Assembly (NCBI GenBank): GCA_903899795.1
Contig: CAIUKX010000259.1
Location: 1-11,423 of the forward strand
Length of the DNA stretch: 11,423 bases
From: an uncultured Flavobacteriales bacterium
GTDB lineage: Bacteria > Bacteroidota > Bacteroidia > Flavobacteriales_D > Crocinitomicaceae
Reading direction: 5' to 3'
In this document: positions 5,868-11,423 of the stretch, piece by piece
How positions within the stretch are numbered: position 1 is the first letter of the stretch
Layout: the number at the start of each line of letters is the position of its first letter
Notes under the pieces: generated by a model
Databases searched by the model: none
The model's input: the letters and a program-made list of their open reading frames with translations, nothing else
Told to the model about the DNA's origin: nothing
Made by a program: the position numbers and the translations under genes

Positions 5868-5893
5868 CAAAAAATCGTATTGTTAATTCATTC

Positions 5894-6484
5894 ATGCGCC
5901 TCGCCTGCAAAGAAGACCAAACTTTAGTCGTTGATATTTTATCACGGGCTTTCAAAGCCAATCCAAGTGCCAATTGGGTGGTAAAACAAGATGCAGACAT
6001 TGATCAACGCATCAAAACATTGTGTGCCTATTCTTTTAAAACTGCTTTTCTACGGAATGGTGTTTTTATTTCGGATAATGAAAAAGGAGTTGCACTTTGT
6101 TACCGCTATAATTCCAGAAAGGAAGGTTTAAAAGATTATTGGAATCAACTTATCTTAACCTTCAATGCAATCGGAGTGTCTAGAATTTTAAAGATTCTTA
6201 AACGGGAGAGCTATACCAAAAGTAAACGTCCTGCTTCGGGTGACTTTCTCTATTTTTGGTTTTTCGGAGTTGATCCTGATTTTCAGGACGGAAACGCTGC
6301 CCGTGATTTGAAAGAATATATTTTCAATCTCTCAGAAAAAGAAAACCTCCCCATTTATCTGGAAACCTCAGTCGAAAAGAATAAACGTGTTTACCTTAAA
6401 TTCGGATTTGAGATTTATCACACATGGAAATTAGAAGAACAAGGACTTGAATTGTATTTCATGCGAAAAGAACCTTTCAAATGA
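5894..6484 (+). CDS. GNAT family N-acetyltransferase
   Basis: The 196-residue product has GNAT architecture. The N-terminal MRLACKEDQTLVVDILSRAF (1-20) is the opening strand and helix 1. Strands near residues 56-71 (GVFISDNEKGVALCYR) precede the acetyl-CoA motif FFGVDPDFQDGNAARDLKEY (123-142), where Q131-x-G133-x-A-A is the pyrophosphate-binding loop. The closing part IYLETSVEKNKRVYLKFGFE (154-173) is the typical L-E-T-S-x(3)-N-x(2)-Y-x-K-x-G-F signature. The acceptor amine is unknown. It starts 26 bases after the frameshifted Cys-module gene on the same strand, so co-transcription is plausible. The start at ATG 5894 gives the expected first strand directly, with little room for an upstream alternative. 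Confidence 0.85.
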   Translation: MRLACKEDQTLVVDILSRAFKANPSANWVVKQDADIDQRIKTLCAYSFKTAFLRNGVFISDNEKGVALCYRYNSRKEGLKDYWNQLILTFNAIGVSRILKILKRESYTKSKRPASGDFLYFWFFGVDPDFQDGNAARDLKEYIFNLSEKENLPIYLETSVEKNKRVYLKFGFEIYHTWKLEEQGLELYFMRKEPFK

Positions 6485-6564
6485 TTACTCTCAATGATGT
6501 CTTCCTACTAACCGAACACTGATTCCTTATTTTCATTTATCTTTACAGCCACAAATAAACAAAC

Positions 6565-7524
6565 ATGTCAAAAAAAGATTTTAGAATTGTTTTTATGGGA
6601 ACACCGGAATTCGCGGTGACCATCCTGGATGAATTACTTAAAAATGATTTTAATATTGTTGGAGTAATCACTGCTCCTGATAAACCGGCTGGCCGAGGAC
6701 AAAAACTTTCTGAAAGCGATGTTAAAAAATATGCTGCAGAAAAGAATTTGAATATTCTGCAACCTACTAATTTAAAAGACGAAAGTTTCATTTCGGAACT
6801 GGAATCACTGCATGCTGATTTATTTGTTGTGGTTGCTTTCCGGATGTTACCCGAAATCGTTTGGGCGATGCCACCGAAAGGAACCATTAATCTTCATGCT
6901 TCTATTTTACCGAATTACAGAGGTGCTGCTCCCATCAATTGGGTTGTCATGAACGGTGAAAAACAAAGTGGTGTGACAACCTTCTTCATTGAAAAAGAAA
7001 TTGATACTGGAAAAATAATTGAACGCTCTTATGTCGACATTGACGAAAATGAAACCGTTGGAGAACTGCACGATCGTTTGATGCAACTCGGAGCTAAAGT
7101 AACAAGTGAAACCGTTGAAAAAATCCGTTTGGGAGATGCACAAGGAATTCCTCAATTGGAATTGACTGAAGGCGAATTGAAATCTGCTCCCAAAATTTTC
7201 AAACCGATGTGTGAAATCGACTGGAGTCAACCGGTAGAAATTGTCCACAACTTTTGTCGTGGACTTTCACCCTACCCTACAGCTTGGACTATCTTGAAGA
7301 ATGATACTAAAAACGAGGAACGCTCCTTCAAAATTTTCAGAACGGAGAAAACCGATCAAAAGGTTGGAAACTCCAAACATCTGATCGCAACAAAAGAGGG
7401 AATCTTATTTCCCTGTGGAGATTATTATTTAAAAGTAATCGAACTCCAACCAGAAGGAAAACGAAGAATGAACTTCAAGGAATTAATGGCTGGATACAAC
7501 GTTGAAGAATTTAAAATTCAATAG
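6565..7524 (+). CDS. fmt: Methionyl-tRNA formyltransferase
   Basis: This cytosolic enzyme moves a formyl group from 10-formyltetrahydrofolate to the amino group of methionyl-initiator-tRNA. The 319-residue length is normal. The N-terminal Rossmann domain opens with FRIVFMGTPEFAVTILDELL (6-25). The flexible loop AGRGQKL (42-48) and the signature INLHASILPNYRGAAPINW (108-126) are present. The catalytic triad equivalent to E. coli N108/H110/D146 is N109, H111 and D147 (EKEIDTGKI). The C-terminal oligonucleotide-binding domain covers about 200-319 (APKIFKPMCEIDWSQ, ending LQPEGKRRMNFKELMAGY). It stands alone on the plus strand, converging on yaaA. A TATCTTTA sequence at 6538-6545 may be its -7 promoter element. 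The start ATG at 6565 is clear. Confidence 0.97.
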   Translation: MSKKDFRIVFMGTPEFAVTILDELLKNDFNIVGVITAPDKPAGRGQKLSESDVKKYAAEKNLNILQPTNLKDESFISELESLHADLFVVVAFRMLPEIVWAMPPKGTINLHASILPNYRGAAPINWVVMNGEKQSGVTTFFIEKEIDTGKIIERSYVDIDENETVGELHDRLMQLGAKVTSETVEKIRLGDAQGIPQLELTEGELKSAPKIFKPMCEIDWSQPVEIVHNFCRGLSPYPTAWTILKNDTKNEERSFKIFRTEKTDQKVGNSKHLIATKEGILFPCGDYYLKVIELQPEGKRRMNFKELMAGYNVEEFKIQ

Positions 7525-7528
7525 CCGT

Positions 7529-7540
7529 GGACTTAAGTCC
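7529..7540. terminator. Small palindrome between convergent fmt and yaaA
   Basis: GGACTTAAGTCC is a perfect 12-base palindrome (GGAC/GTCC stem, TTAA loop) in the 27-base gap between two convergent genes. It lacks a T-tract and the stem is short, so a bidirectional terminator is only suggested by position. The sequence resembles intergenic palindromes scattered in related genomes, which I cannot verify here. Confidence 0.3.
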
Positions 7541-7551
7541 CCGATTATTGA

Positions 7552-8316
7552 TTACCGTACAAACACCCAATCCGTCTCTGTTGAACTGTTAACATCAAAA
7601 CTGTAACCGTCACCCGTGTATAACTTCAACTCTTCAGGATTGGTGATCTTATTTTTTATGATATATCTTGACATTGCTCCGCGCTGATGTTTTGCAAAAA
7701 TCATTACAATTTTATATTCCCCGTTTTTGAATTCCTTAAAATGAGGCGTAATCACCTTCGCTTTCAATTTCTTCAAATCAACCGCTTTGAAATATTCAGT
7801 GGATGCTAAATTAATCAGTACTTCATCTTTTTGCATTTCACTGTTGAGAACATCTGACAATTTAGATCCCCAAAAAGCATATAGATTTTTGGTTTTTGGT
7901 GTAATTTCCCATTTCGTACCCATTTCCAAACGATACGGATAGATCAAATCCATTGGTTTTAAGATCCCATACAATCCCGAAAGAATTCTGATTTGTTCTT
8001 GAGCCCGTTCCATTTCTTCGGATGACAAACTTTGAAAATCGAGACCTTTGTAAACTTCTCCATTGAACGCCGATGCTGCCGGAAAAACATTCTCACTTTC
8101 AGTTACCGGAGATTCCCAGTTTTGATAACGATTGTAATTCAATTCTGCCAAATCGGTCGAAAGATGCATCATCTTCGCTATTTTCTTAGACGATAGCTTC
8201 TTCAGTTTAACAACCAAACCTTCTGTTTCCTTTAGAAAGTGAGGAACCGTTACACCGTTTGTACCTTCTATTTTTTTATATTCTATCGATTTTGCCGGAG
8301 AAATTACAACCTTCAT
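7552..8316 (-). CDS. yaaA: Peroxide stress protein YaaA (UPF0246/DUF328)
   Basis: The 254-residue product matches the family along its whole length: MKVVISPAKSIEY at the start, the 58-90 block ELNYNRYQNW...PAASAFNGEVYKGLD, ILSGLYGILKPMDLIYPYRL then EMGTKW (111-136), INLASTEYFKAV (168-179), and FAKHQRGAMSRYIIKN near the end. In E. coli YaaA limits intracellular iron and oxidative DNA damage during hydrogen peroxide exposure, and the fold includes a DNA-binding helix-hairpin-helix-like element. It is cytosolic. The gene begins 16 bases after the transporter gene on the same strand, so the two may share a transcript. No peroxide-responsive operator is recognisable. The start is fixed by the conserved first residues. 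Confidence 0.95.
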   Translation of the reverse strand: MKVVISPAKSIEYKKIEGTNGVTVPHFLKETEGLVVKLKKLSSKKIAKMMHLSTDLAELNYNRYQNWESPVTESENVFPAASAFNGEVYKGLDFQSLSSEEMERAQEQIRILSGLYGILKPMDLIYPYRLEMGTKWEITPKTKNLYAFWGSKLSDVLNSEMQKDEVLINLASTEYFKAVDLKKLKAKVITPHFKEFKNGEYKIVMIFAKHQRGAMSRYIIKNKITNPEELKLYTGDGYSFDVNSSTETDWVFVR

Positions 8317-8332
8317 GTTTCAATTTTTTGAA

Positions 8333-9313
8333 TTACAAAAATAAATAAGAAAAGAAAATGATCAAGACAATTCCAATGACATTCATTACAAAACCATATT
8401 TTGCCATTTGACTTGTCCGCAAATAGCCGGAAGCATACACCAAAGCATTTGGAGCTGATCCAACAGGTAGCATAAATGCTGAACTGGCCGCCAGCGTCAC
8501 CGGAATACAAAGACCCAAAACGGATGATCCCGAATTGACTGCAAAAGTTGCTACAATAGGAACAAATGCAATTACCAAAGTAAAATTCGACATCACTTCA
8601 GAAACGAATACACCTGCTATAACCACAATTACCAATAAGGAAAAATATGGTAAATACTCGTAATGTTCAAAAGCACTTGACAATTTCGTAATGATTCCAT
8701 TCTCTTTCAACATCGTTGCCAAAGCTGTTCCCCCACCGAATAATATCAAAATCCCCCAAGGTAATTTCTCAGTGTCTTTCCAATTCAATAAGGTTTTTTT
8801 TTCATCTGAAGGAATCATAAAAAGCAGAATTGCTCCTAATACTGCCGCGCTTTCATCTCCATATTTGAAATGAACAAGAGGAAGTATCAAATCTTTCAAC
8901 GACCACAATGCAACCACTAAGAGGAAGACAGTAACAACTTTCAGTTGATTCTTACTCCATGGTTCTTTTTGAACATTCAATGTATGGATCGGCTCTTTTC
9001 TTTCTTTTCCCAAAGCAAAATAAAAGAAAACATACGCCAATAATAACATCCCCATACTAACCGGAACTCCCACTTTCATCCATTCAAAAAATCCAACTTG
9101 AATATGAAAATCCTTTTTCAAAATACTTGCCATTGCCGTATTTGTCGGTGATCCTACCAAAGTTCCCATTCCACCTATACTTGCTGCATAAGCCACAGAC
9201 AAGAGTAAAAAAATGGTGAATTTCGAGTTCTGTTCTTTCTCTGGCAACGAATGAATAATTGCCAGCGCCATCGGAAGCATCATCAACGCGGTTGCAGTGT
9301 TCGGAATCCACAT
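8333..9313 (-). pseudogene. DASS/SLC13 anion (dicarboxylate/sulfate) transporter, N-terminally truncated
   Basis: This family imports di- and tricarboxylates or sulfate across the inner membrane, usually with sodium, using ~460-500 residues. Only 326 remain here. The frame opens directly in the first substrate/Na+ motif (MWIPNTATALMMLP; canonical SNT, here P4-N5-T6). It continues with GGMGTLVGSPTN (47-58), LFGGGTALA (191-199), the second SNT-type motif SEVMSNFTLV (S242-N243-F244) and SSAFMLPVGSAPNALVYASG (277-296). Roughly the first 140 residues, several membrane helices, are absent: codons before ATG 9313 are CCC and TAG, and no other upstream frame resembles the missing part. Since half of the first repeat is lost it is probably non-functional, although the remaining frame is intact. 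It precedes yaaA by 16 bases. Confidence 0.8.
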
Positions 9314-9492
9314 GGGCTATAATATGCTTTAAATATTGCTGTATATCAATGTTTTATCTGAATAAAATAAAAACAGGTAACCGATTAGGTCACTTTAAAT
9401 CTGATGTCAATTGGTTTAAAAGCAGAACGATTTCTACAACCCAAAAATACTGATTTTATAGGCTAAATACAAGTAAACTTCATTAAATTTTA
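9314..9492. other. AT-rich spacer replacing the transporter N-terminus
   Basis: These 179 bases lie where the transporter's first third should be. I see no transporter similarity, no terminator and no recognisable mobile-element end. The left limit coincides exactly with loss of transporter homology, marking a deletion or insertion breakpoint. Confidence 0.45.
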
Positions 9493-9681
9493 TTAGAGAA
9501 TTAGTTCTTGAATTTCGTCTTCATTTAAGCCAGTGTATTGACAGAATTCGGTAATAGATAAGAATTGGTATTCTTCTTTACCTATGTGCCTTTTAATTCG
9601 CTTCAAAAGGTCACGAGAGAACCGTTCACTTTTTCCGGTGATTACCATGATGTCTTTCGGATAAATTACAATTCTTTTCAC
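9493..9681 (-). CDS. Small putative DNA-binding protein (62 residues)
   Basis: The product is short, basic in its first half and acidic at its end. MKRIVIYPKDIMVITGKSER, then FSRDLLKRIKRHIGKEEYQF, then LSITEFCQYTGLNEDEIQEL. The IMVITGKSERFSRDLLKRI segment (residues 11-29) looks like a helix-turn-helix of the excisionase/MerR kind, and SITEFCQYTGLNEDEIQ (42-58) like a second helical pair. I recall similar anonymous small proteins in Bacteroidota, but I cannot name a family. It is divergent from the 250-residue gene at 10039 across a 357-base region, so it could regulate the cassette. A TATTTTTG element (9832-9839, minus strand) lies 150 bases upstream. The ATG at 9681 fits the conserved-looking start. 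Confidence 0.65.
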   Translation of the reverse strand: MKRIVIYPKDIMVITGKSERFSRDLLKRIKRHIGKEEYQFLSITEFCQYTGLNEDEIQELIL

Positions 9682-10038
9682 GTCTGATTTTTGTTGACTC
9701 CATTCTTTTGAAAAATGGTTTGATATGAATCTTGATGCTTTTTATATCTGTTTGCTTTTTCTCATGCTTTAAGTAAGCTATTCCTATGGGATTAGTATAG
9801 ACTTGAAAGGAGTAAACTAATGATTTTGATGCAAAAATAAGACCTTTTTAAGTGGAAATAAAGTATTAAAACGGCATAAAGTGACACTTATATTATTAAC
9901 CGGCACAGGCTTTTTGTAATTGAAAATACAACCCTCTATTTTCGATTCATAAAACGGAATTCTATTCGCGATATGAGTGATGTTTTATGGATTATGAATG
10001 TCATAATCTGAAAAGTTAAATTAAAAAATAGAAAAAAA
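9682..10038. other. Divergent intergenic region of the accessory cassette
   Basis: These 357 bases separate two divergent genes and contain no open frame of note. A minus-strand TATTTTTG at 9832-9839 matches the TAnnTTTG -7 consensus and could drive the 62-residue gene with a ~150-base leader. The plus-strand side ends in an A-rich leader (AAATAGAAAAAAAATGG) typical of Bacteroidota translation starts. I see no hairpin, riboswitch or repeat. Confidence 0.4.
9832..9839 (-). promoter_or_regulatory. Candidate -7 element (TATTTTTG) for the 62-residue gene
   Basis: The minus strand reads TATTTTTG, an exact TAnnTTTG match, about 150 bases upstream of the ATG at 9681. No clear -33 TTG precedes it, and such a motif occurs by chance in AT-rich DNA, so support is weak. 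Confidence 0.3.
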
Positions 10039-10791
10039 ATGGCAAAACAAACAGGCCTTTTTAAGGTCAAAGGGACGTTGGATAACGTTACCTTTTACAA
10101 ATCCAAAGATGGACATTTGGCAAAAATGAAAACGAGTCTTGATGGTTCTCGAATTTCATCTGATCCGGCATTTGCCCGAACCCGTGAAAATGGATCTGAA
10201 TTTGGATTTTCGGCAAAATCCGGAAAGTTGATGAGGAATGCAATGCGAAGTTTTATTATGAGTTCTTCAGACAATCGATTGGTGTCCCGTGTAACGAAAA
10301 TTATGATTGAAATCAAAAATTATGATACAGTCAGTGTACGGGGTAAACGATCTGTTGGTATTGGAATCAATACTCCAGCTGCAGTTGCTTTACTGGTTGG
10401 TTTAGAATTTAATATTCATGCTCTCTTGAGCGGAGTACTATTCAAACCTTATGCTCTTGATTTGGGAACTGGTGTGATTTCTATGCCAGGATTGGTTCCC
10501 ATCAATGACATTGTATATCCAAAAGGTGCAACTCATTTCAGTTTGACAGCTGCTAAAGTCAATATTGATTTTGCAAATGAGGGAGCATCGAAGTTGGTAG
10601 TAACAAATACTATCAATTTACCGCTTGATGGAATGTCTACGGATGTTGTTTTGACACCGATGGCACCATCTTCAGGAACAGGAAAAGATTTTTATTTGCT
10701 CAAAATTGAATTTTTTCAAATGGTGAACGGTGTTCAATACACCTTGAAAAATGGTGCATACAATGCGGTAAGTATTATTGCTGTATCGTAG
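10039..10791 (+). CDS. Conserved Bacteroidota protein of unknown function (250 residues)
   Basis: I recognise this as an anonymous Bacteroidota family rather than an orphan. The start MAKQTGLFKVKGTLDNVTFY is followed by KSKDGHLAKMK, then ISSDPAFARTRENGSEFG (43-60) and a short basic helical stretch GKLMRNAMRSFIM. The second half is beta-rich and ends KIEFFQMVNGVQYTLKNGAYNAVSI. No signal peptide, membrane helix or catalytic motif is visible. The opening G-x(n)-G-x-V-x-Y-x(n)-G layout and the following R-R/N-G block resemble the plan of DUF6266 proteins, also Bacteroidota-specific, but any relation is inference. A strong hairpin terminator follows, then two small membrane-protein genes. A structural role (phage- or secretion-like particle) is possible, not shown. 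The start is supported by the A-rich leader and conserved-looking N-terminus. Confidence 0.8.
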   Translation: MAKQTGLFKVKGTLDNVTFYKSKDGHLAKMKTSLDGSRISSDPAFARTRENGSEFGFSAKSGKLMRNAMRSFIMSSSDNRLVSRVTKIMIEIKNYDTVSVRGKRSVGIGINTPAAVALLVGLEFNIHALLSGVLFKPYALDLGTGVISMPGLVPINDIVYPKGATHFSLTAAKVNIDFANEGASKLVVTNTINLPLDGMSTDVVLTPMAPSSGTGKDFYLLKIEFFQMVNGVQYTLKNGAYNAVSIIAVS

Positions 10792-10808
10792 ACAATGAGT
10801 GTTAATCT

Positions 10809-10841
10809 ACAGCTGCTTGTATATAAGCAAGCAGCTGTTTT
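10809..10841 (+). terminator. Intrinsic terminator after the 250-residue gene
   Basis: ACAGCTGCTTG (10809-10819) pairs perfectly with CAAGCAGCTGT (10828-10838) around an 8-base loop and is followed by TTT. The 11-bp GC-containing stem in AT-rich surroundings is convincing. It lies 15 bases before the next ATG, so downstream genes depend on readthrough or their own promoter. Confidence 0.8.
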
Positions 10842-10856
10842 AAAACAAAGCAAGGA

Positions 10857-11075
10857 ATGAATATCATTGAACGATTCAAAGCACCTACACCGGATTTTTT
10901 TAAGCGGTTGAGAAATATTGGTTTAAGTTTAGTTGCTACAGGAACCGTTCTGGTTTCAACACCGATTATTATACCAGCAAGTTTAGTTACGTTTGGTAGT
11001 TACCTCATCGTTGCAGGATCAGTGGCTTCTGCCATTGCCCAATCAGTCGTTTCTGACACCATAAACAAAGAATGA
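10857..11075 (+). CDS. Small membrane protein, holin-like (72 residues)
   Basis: The short product opens with MNIIERFKAPTPDFFKRLRN, an amphipathic basic segment, followed by a hydrophobic stretch spanning residues 21-62 (IGLSLVATGTVLVSTPIIIP, then ASLVTFGSYLIVAGSVASAI) that can form two membrane helices with a proline-containing turn at about 36-41. It ends QSVVSDTINKE. Size and topology are like phage holins and related small pore-forming proteins, but no holin family signature can be asserted. It starts 19 bases after the hairpin terminator and overlaps the next gene by four bases (ATGA), so the two are translationally coupled. I recall similar anonymous small proteins with the RFKAPTP-type start in Bacteroidota. 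The ATG is directly preceded by AAGGA, too close to act as a usual ribosome site. Confidence 0.7.
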   Translation: MNIIERFKAPTPDFFKRLRNIGLSLVATGTVLVSTPIIIPASLVTFGSYLIVAGSVASAIAQSVVSDTINKE

Positions 11076-11281
11076 TTTTTCACTTTAAATCAAAGGATAT
11101 GCGATTAAAAAATGATAATCAAGATACAATCTGTACGACAACTGGTTCAATGTTTTCTCTATTTATTACAATCAGTCCAGATGATTTTATAAAAACATTA
11201 ATCTTAGCTTGTGTTGGTGCAATAGTAAGTTTCTTGATGACTGTCTTGTTGAAGTGGCTGTATAATAAATTCCGGAAATAG
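11072..11281 (+). CDS. Small single-pass membrane protein (69 residues)
   Basis: The start codon overlaps the stop of the preceding gene (ATGA at 11072-11075), strongly suggesting translational coupling. The first ~35 residues are hydrophilic (KSKDMRLKNDNQDTICTTTG), followed by a membrane helix at about 41-60 (FIKTLILACVGAIVSFLMTV) and a basic end LLKWLYNKFRK. By the positive-inside rule the C-terminus should be cytoplasmic. No family is recognised. Later in-frame ATGs at 11099 and 11150 would trim the hydrophilic part, but the overlap favours 11072. A strong terminator follows 13 bases after the stop. It presumably works with the 72-residue membrane protein, perhaps as a two-component membrane pair. 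Confidence 0.65.
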   Translation: MIFHFKSKDMRLKNDNQDTICTTTGSMFSLFITISPDDFIKTLILACVGAIVSFLMTVLLKWLYNKFRK

Positions 11282-11294
11282 GTACTATCAAAGT

Positions 11295-11333
11295 GGAGGG
11301 GTCGTTCAAGATTGGACGACCTCTTCTATTTTT
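11295..11333 (+). terminator. Strong intrinsic terminator closing the cassette
   Basis: GGAGGGGTCGTTC (11295-11307) pairs with GGACGACCTCTTC (11314-11326) over 13 positions including a few G-T pairs, with a 6-base AAGATT loop and then TATTTTT. It ends the plus-strand transcript of the two small membrane genes 13 bases after their stop. Confidence 0.88.
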
Positions 11334-11363
11334 AAAGTACTTACATCCTTCAGATAAATAAAA

Positions 11364-11423
11364 ACGCACCTATCCCTATTGTGGATTATTTGCGGTATAG
11401 TTCTTTGAGATATAGTAAATAGA
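11364..11423 (-). repeat. 60-bp perfect inverted repeat, right copy (IS-like end)
   Basis: This is the exact reverse complement of 81-140 and runs to the last base of the window. The inner edge at 11363/11364 is where identity stops, at the same base as in the left copy. The minus strand reads the final 15 codons (…NPQ then TAG, 11376-11423) of the same partial frame seen at 3-128. The simplest reading is a second copy of the same insertion sequence in opposite orientation, cut by the window edge. Confidence 0.9.

Noticed and set aside
6907..7248. Minus-strand open frame inside fmt
   Set aside because: It is antisense to conserved catalytic sequence of fmt and has no independent signal.

Overview
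The window looks like Bacteroidota DNA, most likely Flavobacteriales (a Fluviicola/Crocinitomicaceae-like organism would fit, but that is only a hunch). The signs are AT-rich intergenic DNA, no Shine-Dalgarno sequences at most starts, a TAnnTTTG-type promoter element, secreted NHL-repeat and carboxypeptidase-regulatory-like proteins, and a four-cysteine N-terminal module typical of this phylum.

Layout. (1) Both window edges carry the same 60-bp sequence in opposite orientation (81-140 and 11364-11423). I read these as inward-facing ends of two copies of one insertion sequence. The left copy cuts off a secreted NHL-repeat gene (minus strand, to 1157). (2) 1320-3134, plus strand: SRPBCC protein, RDD membrane protein and a Cys-module/carboxypeptidase-regulatory-like membrane protein, closely spaced. 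(3) 3135-3525: non-coding DNA with six 11-bp tandem units. (4) 3510-4337, minus strand: a TetR regulator followed by the first ~60 codons of a thiolase whose remainder is gone. Near-identical operator palindromes precede each of the two genes. (5) 4421-6484, plus strand: CDP-alcohol phosphatidyltransferase, a second Cys-module protein split by a -1 frameshift, and a GNAT acetyltransferase. (6) 6565-9313: fmt (plus) converging on yaaA and an N-terminally truncated DASS/SLC13 transporter (minus). (7) 9314-11363: an accessory-looking stretch with a 62-residue putative DNA-binding protein, a divergent 250-residue family of unknown function, and two small membrane proteins overlapping by ATGA, with strong hairpin terminators after the 250-residue gene and after the last gene.

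How it works together. Most of the middle is ordinary chromosomal housekeeping and envelope genes (translation initiation, peroxide stress, phospholipid synthesis, membrane proteins). Decay is frequent: a truncated NHL gene, a truncated thiolase, a frameshifted Cys-module gene and a beheaded transporter. The least explained unit is the 9493-11281 cassette. It sits between a broken transporter gene and an IS-like end, so it looks like a mobile or recently acquired module of unknown function. It is the best candidate here for an undescribed system.
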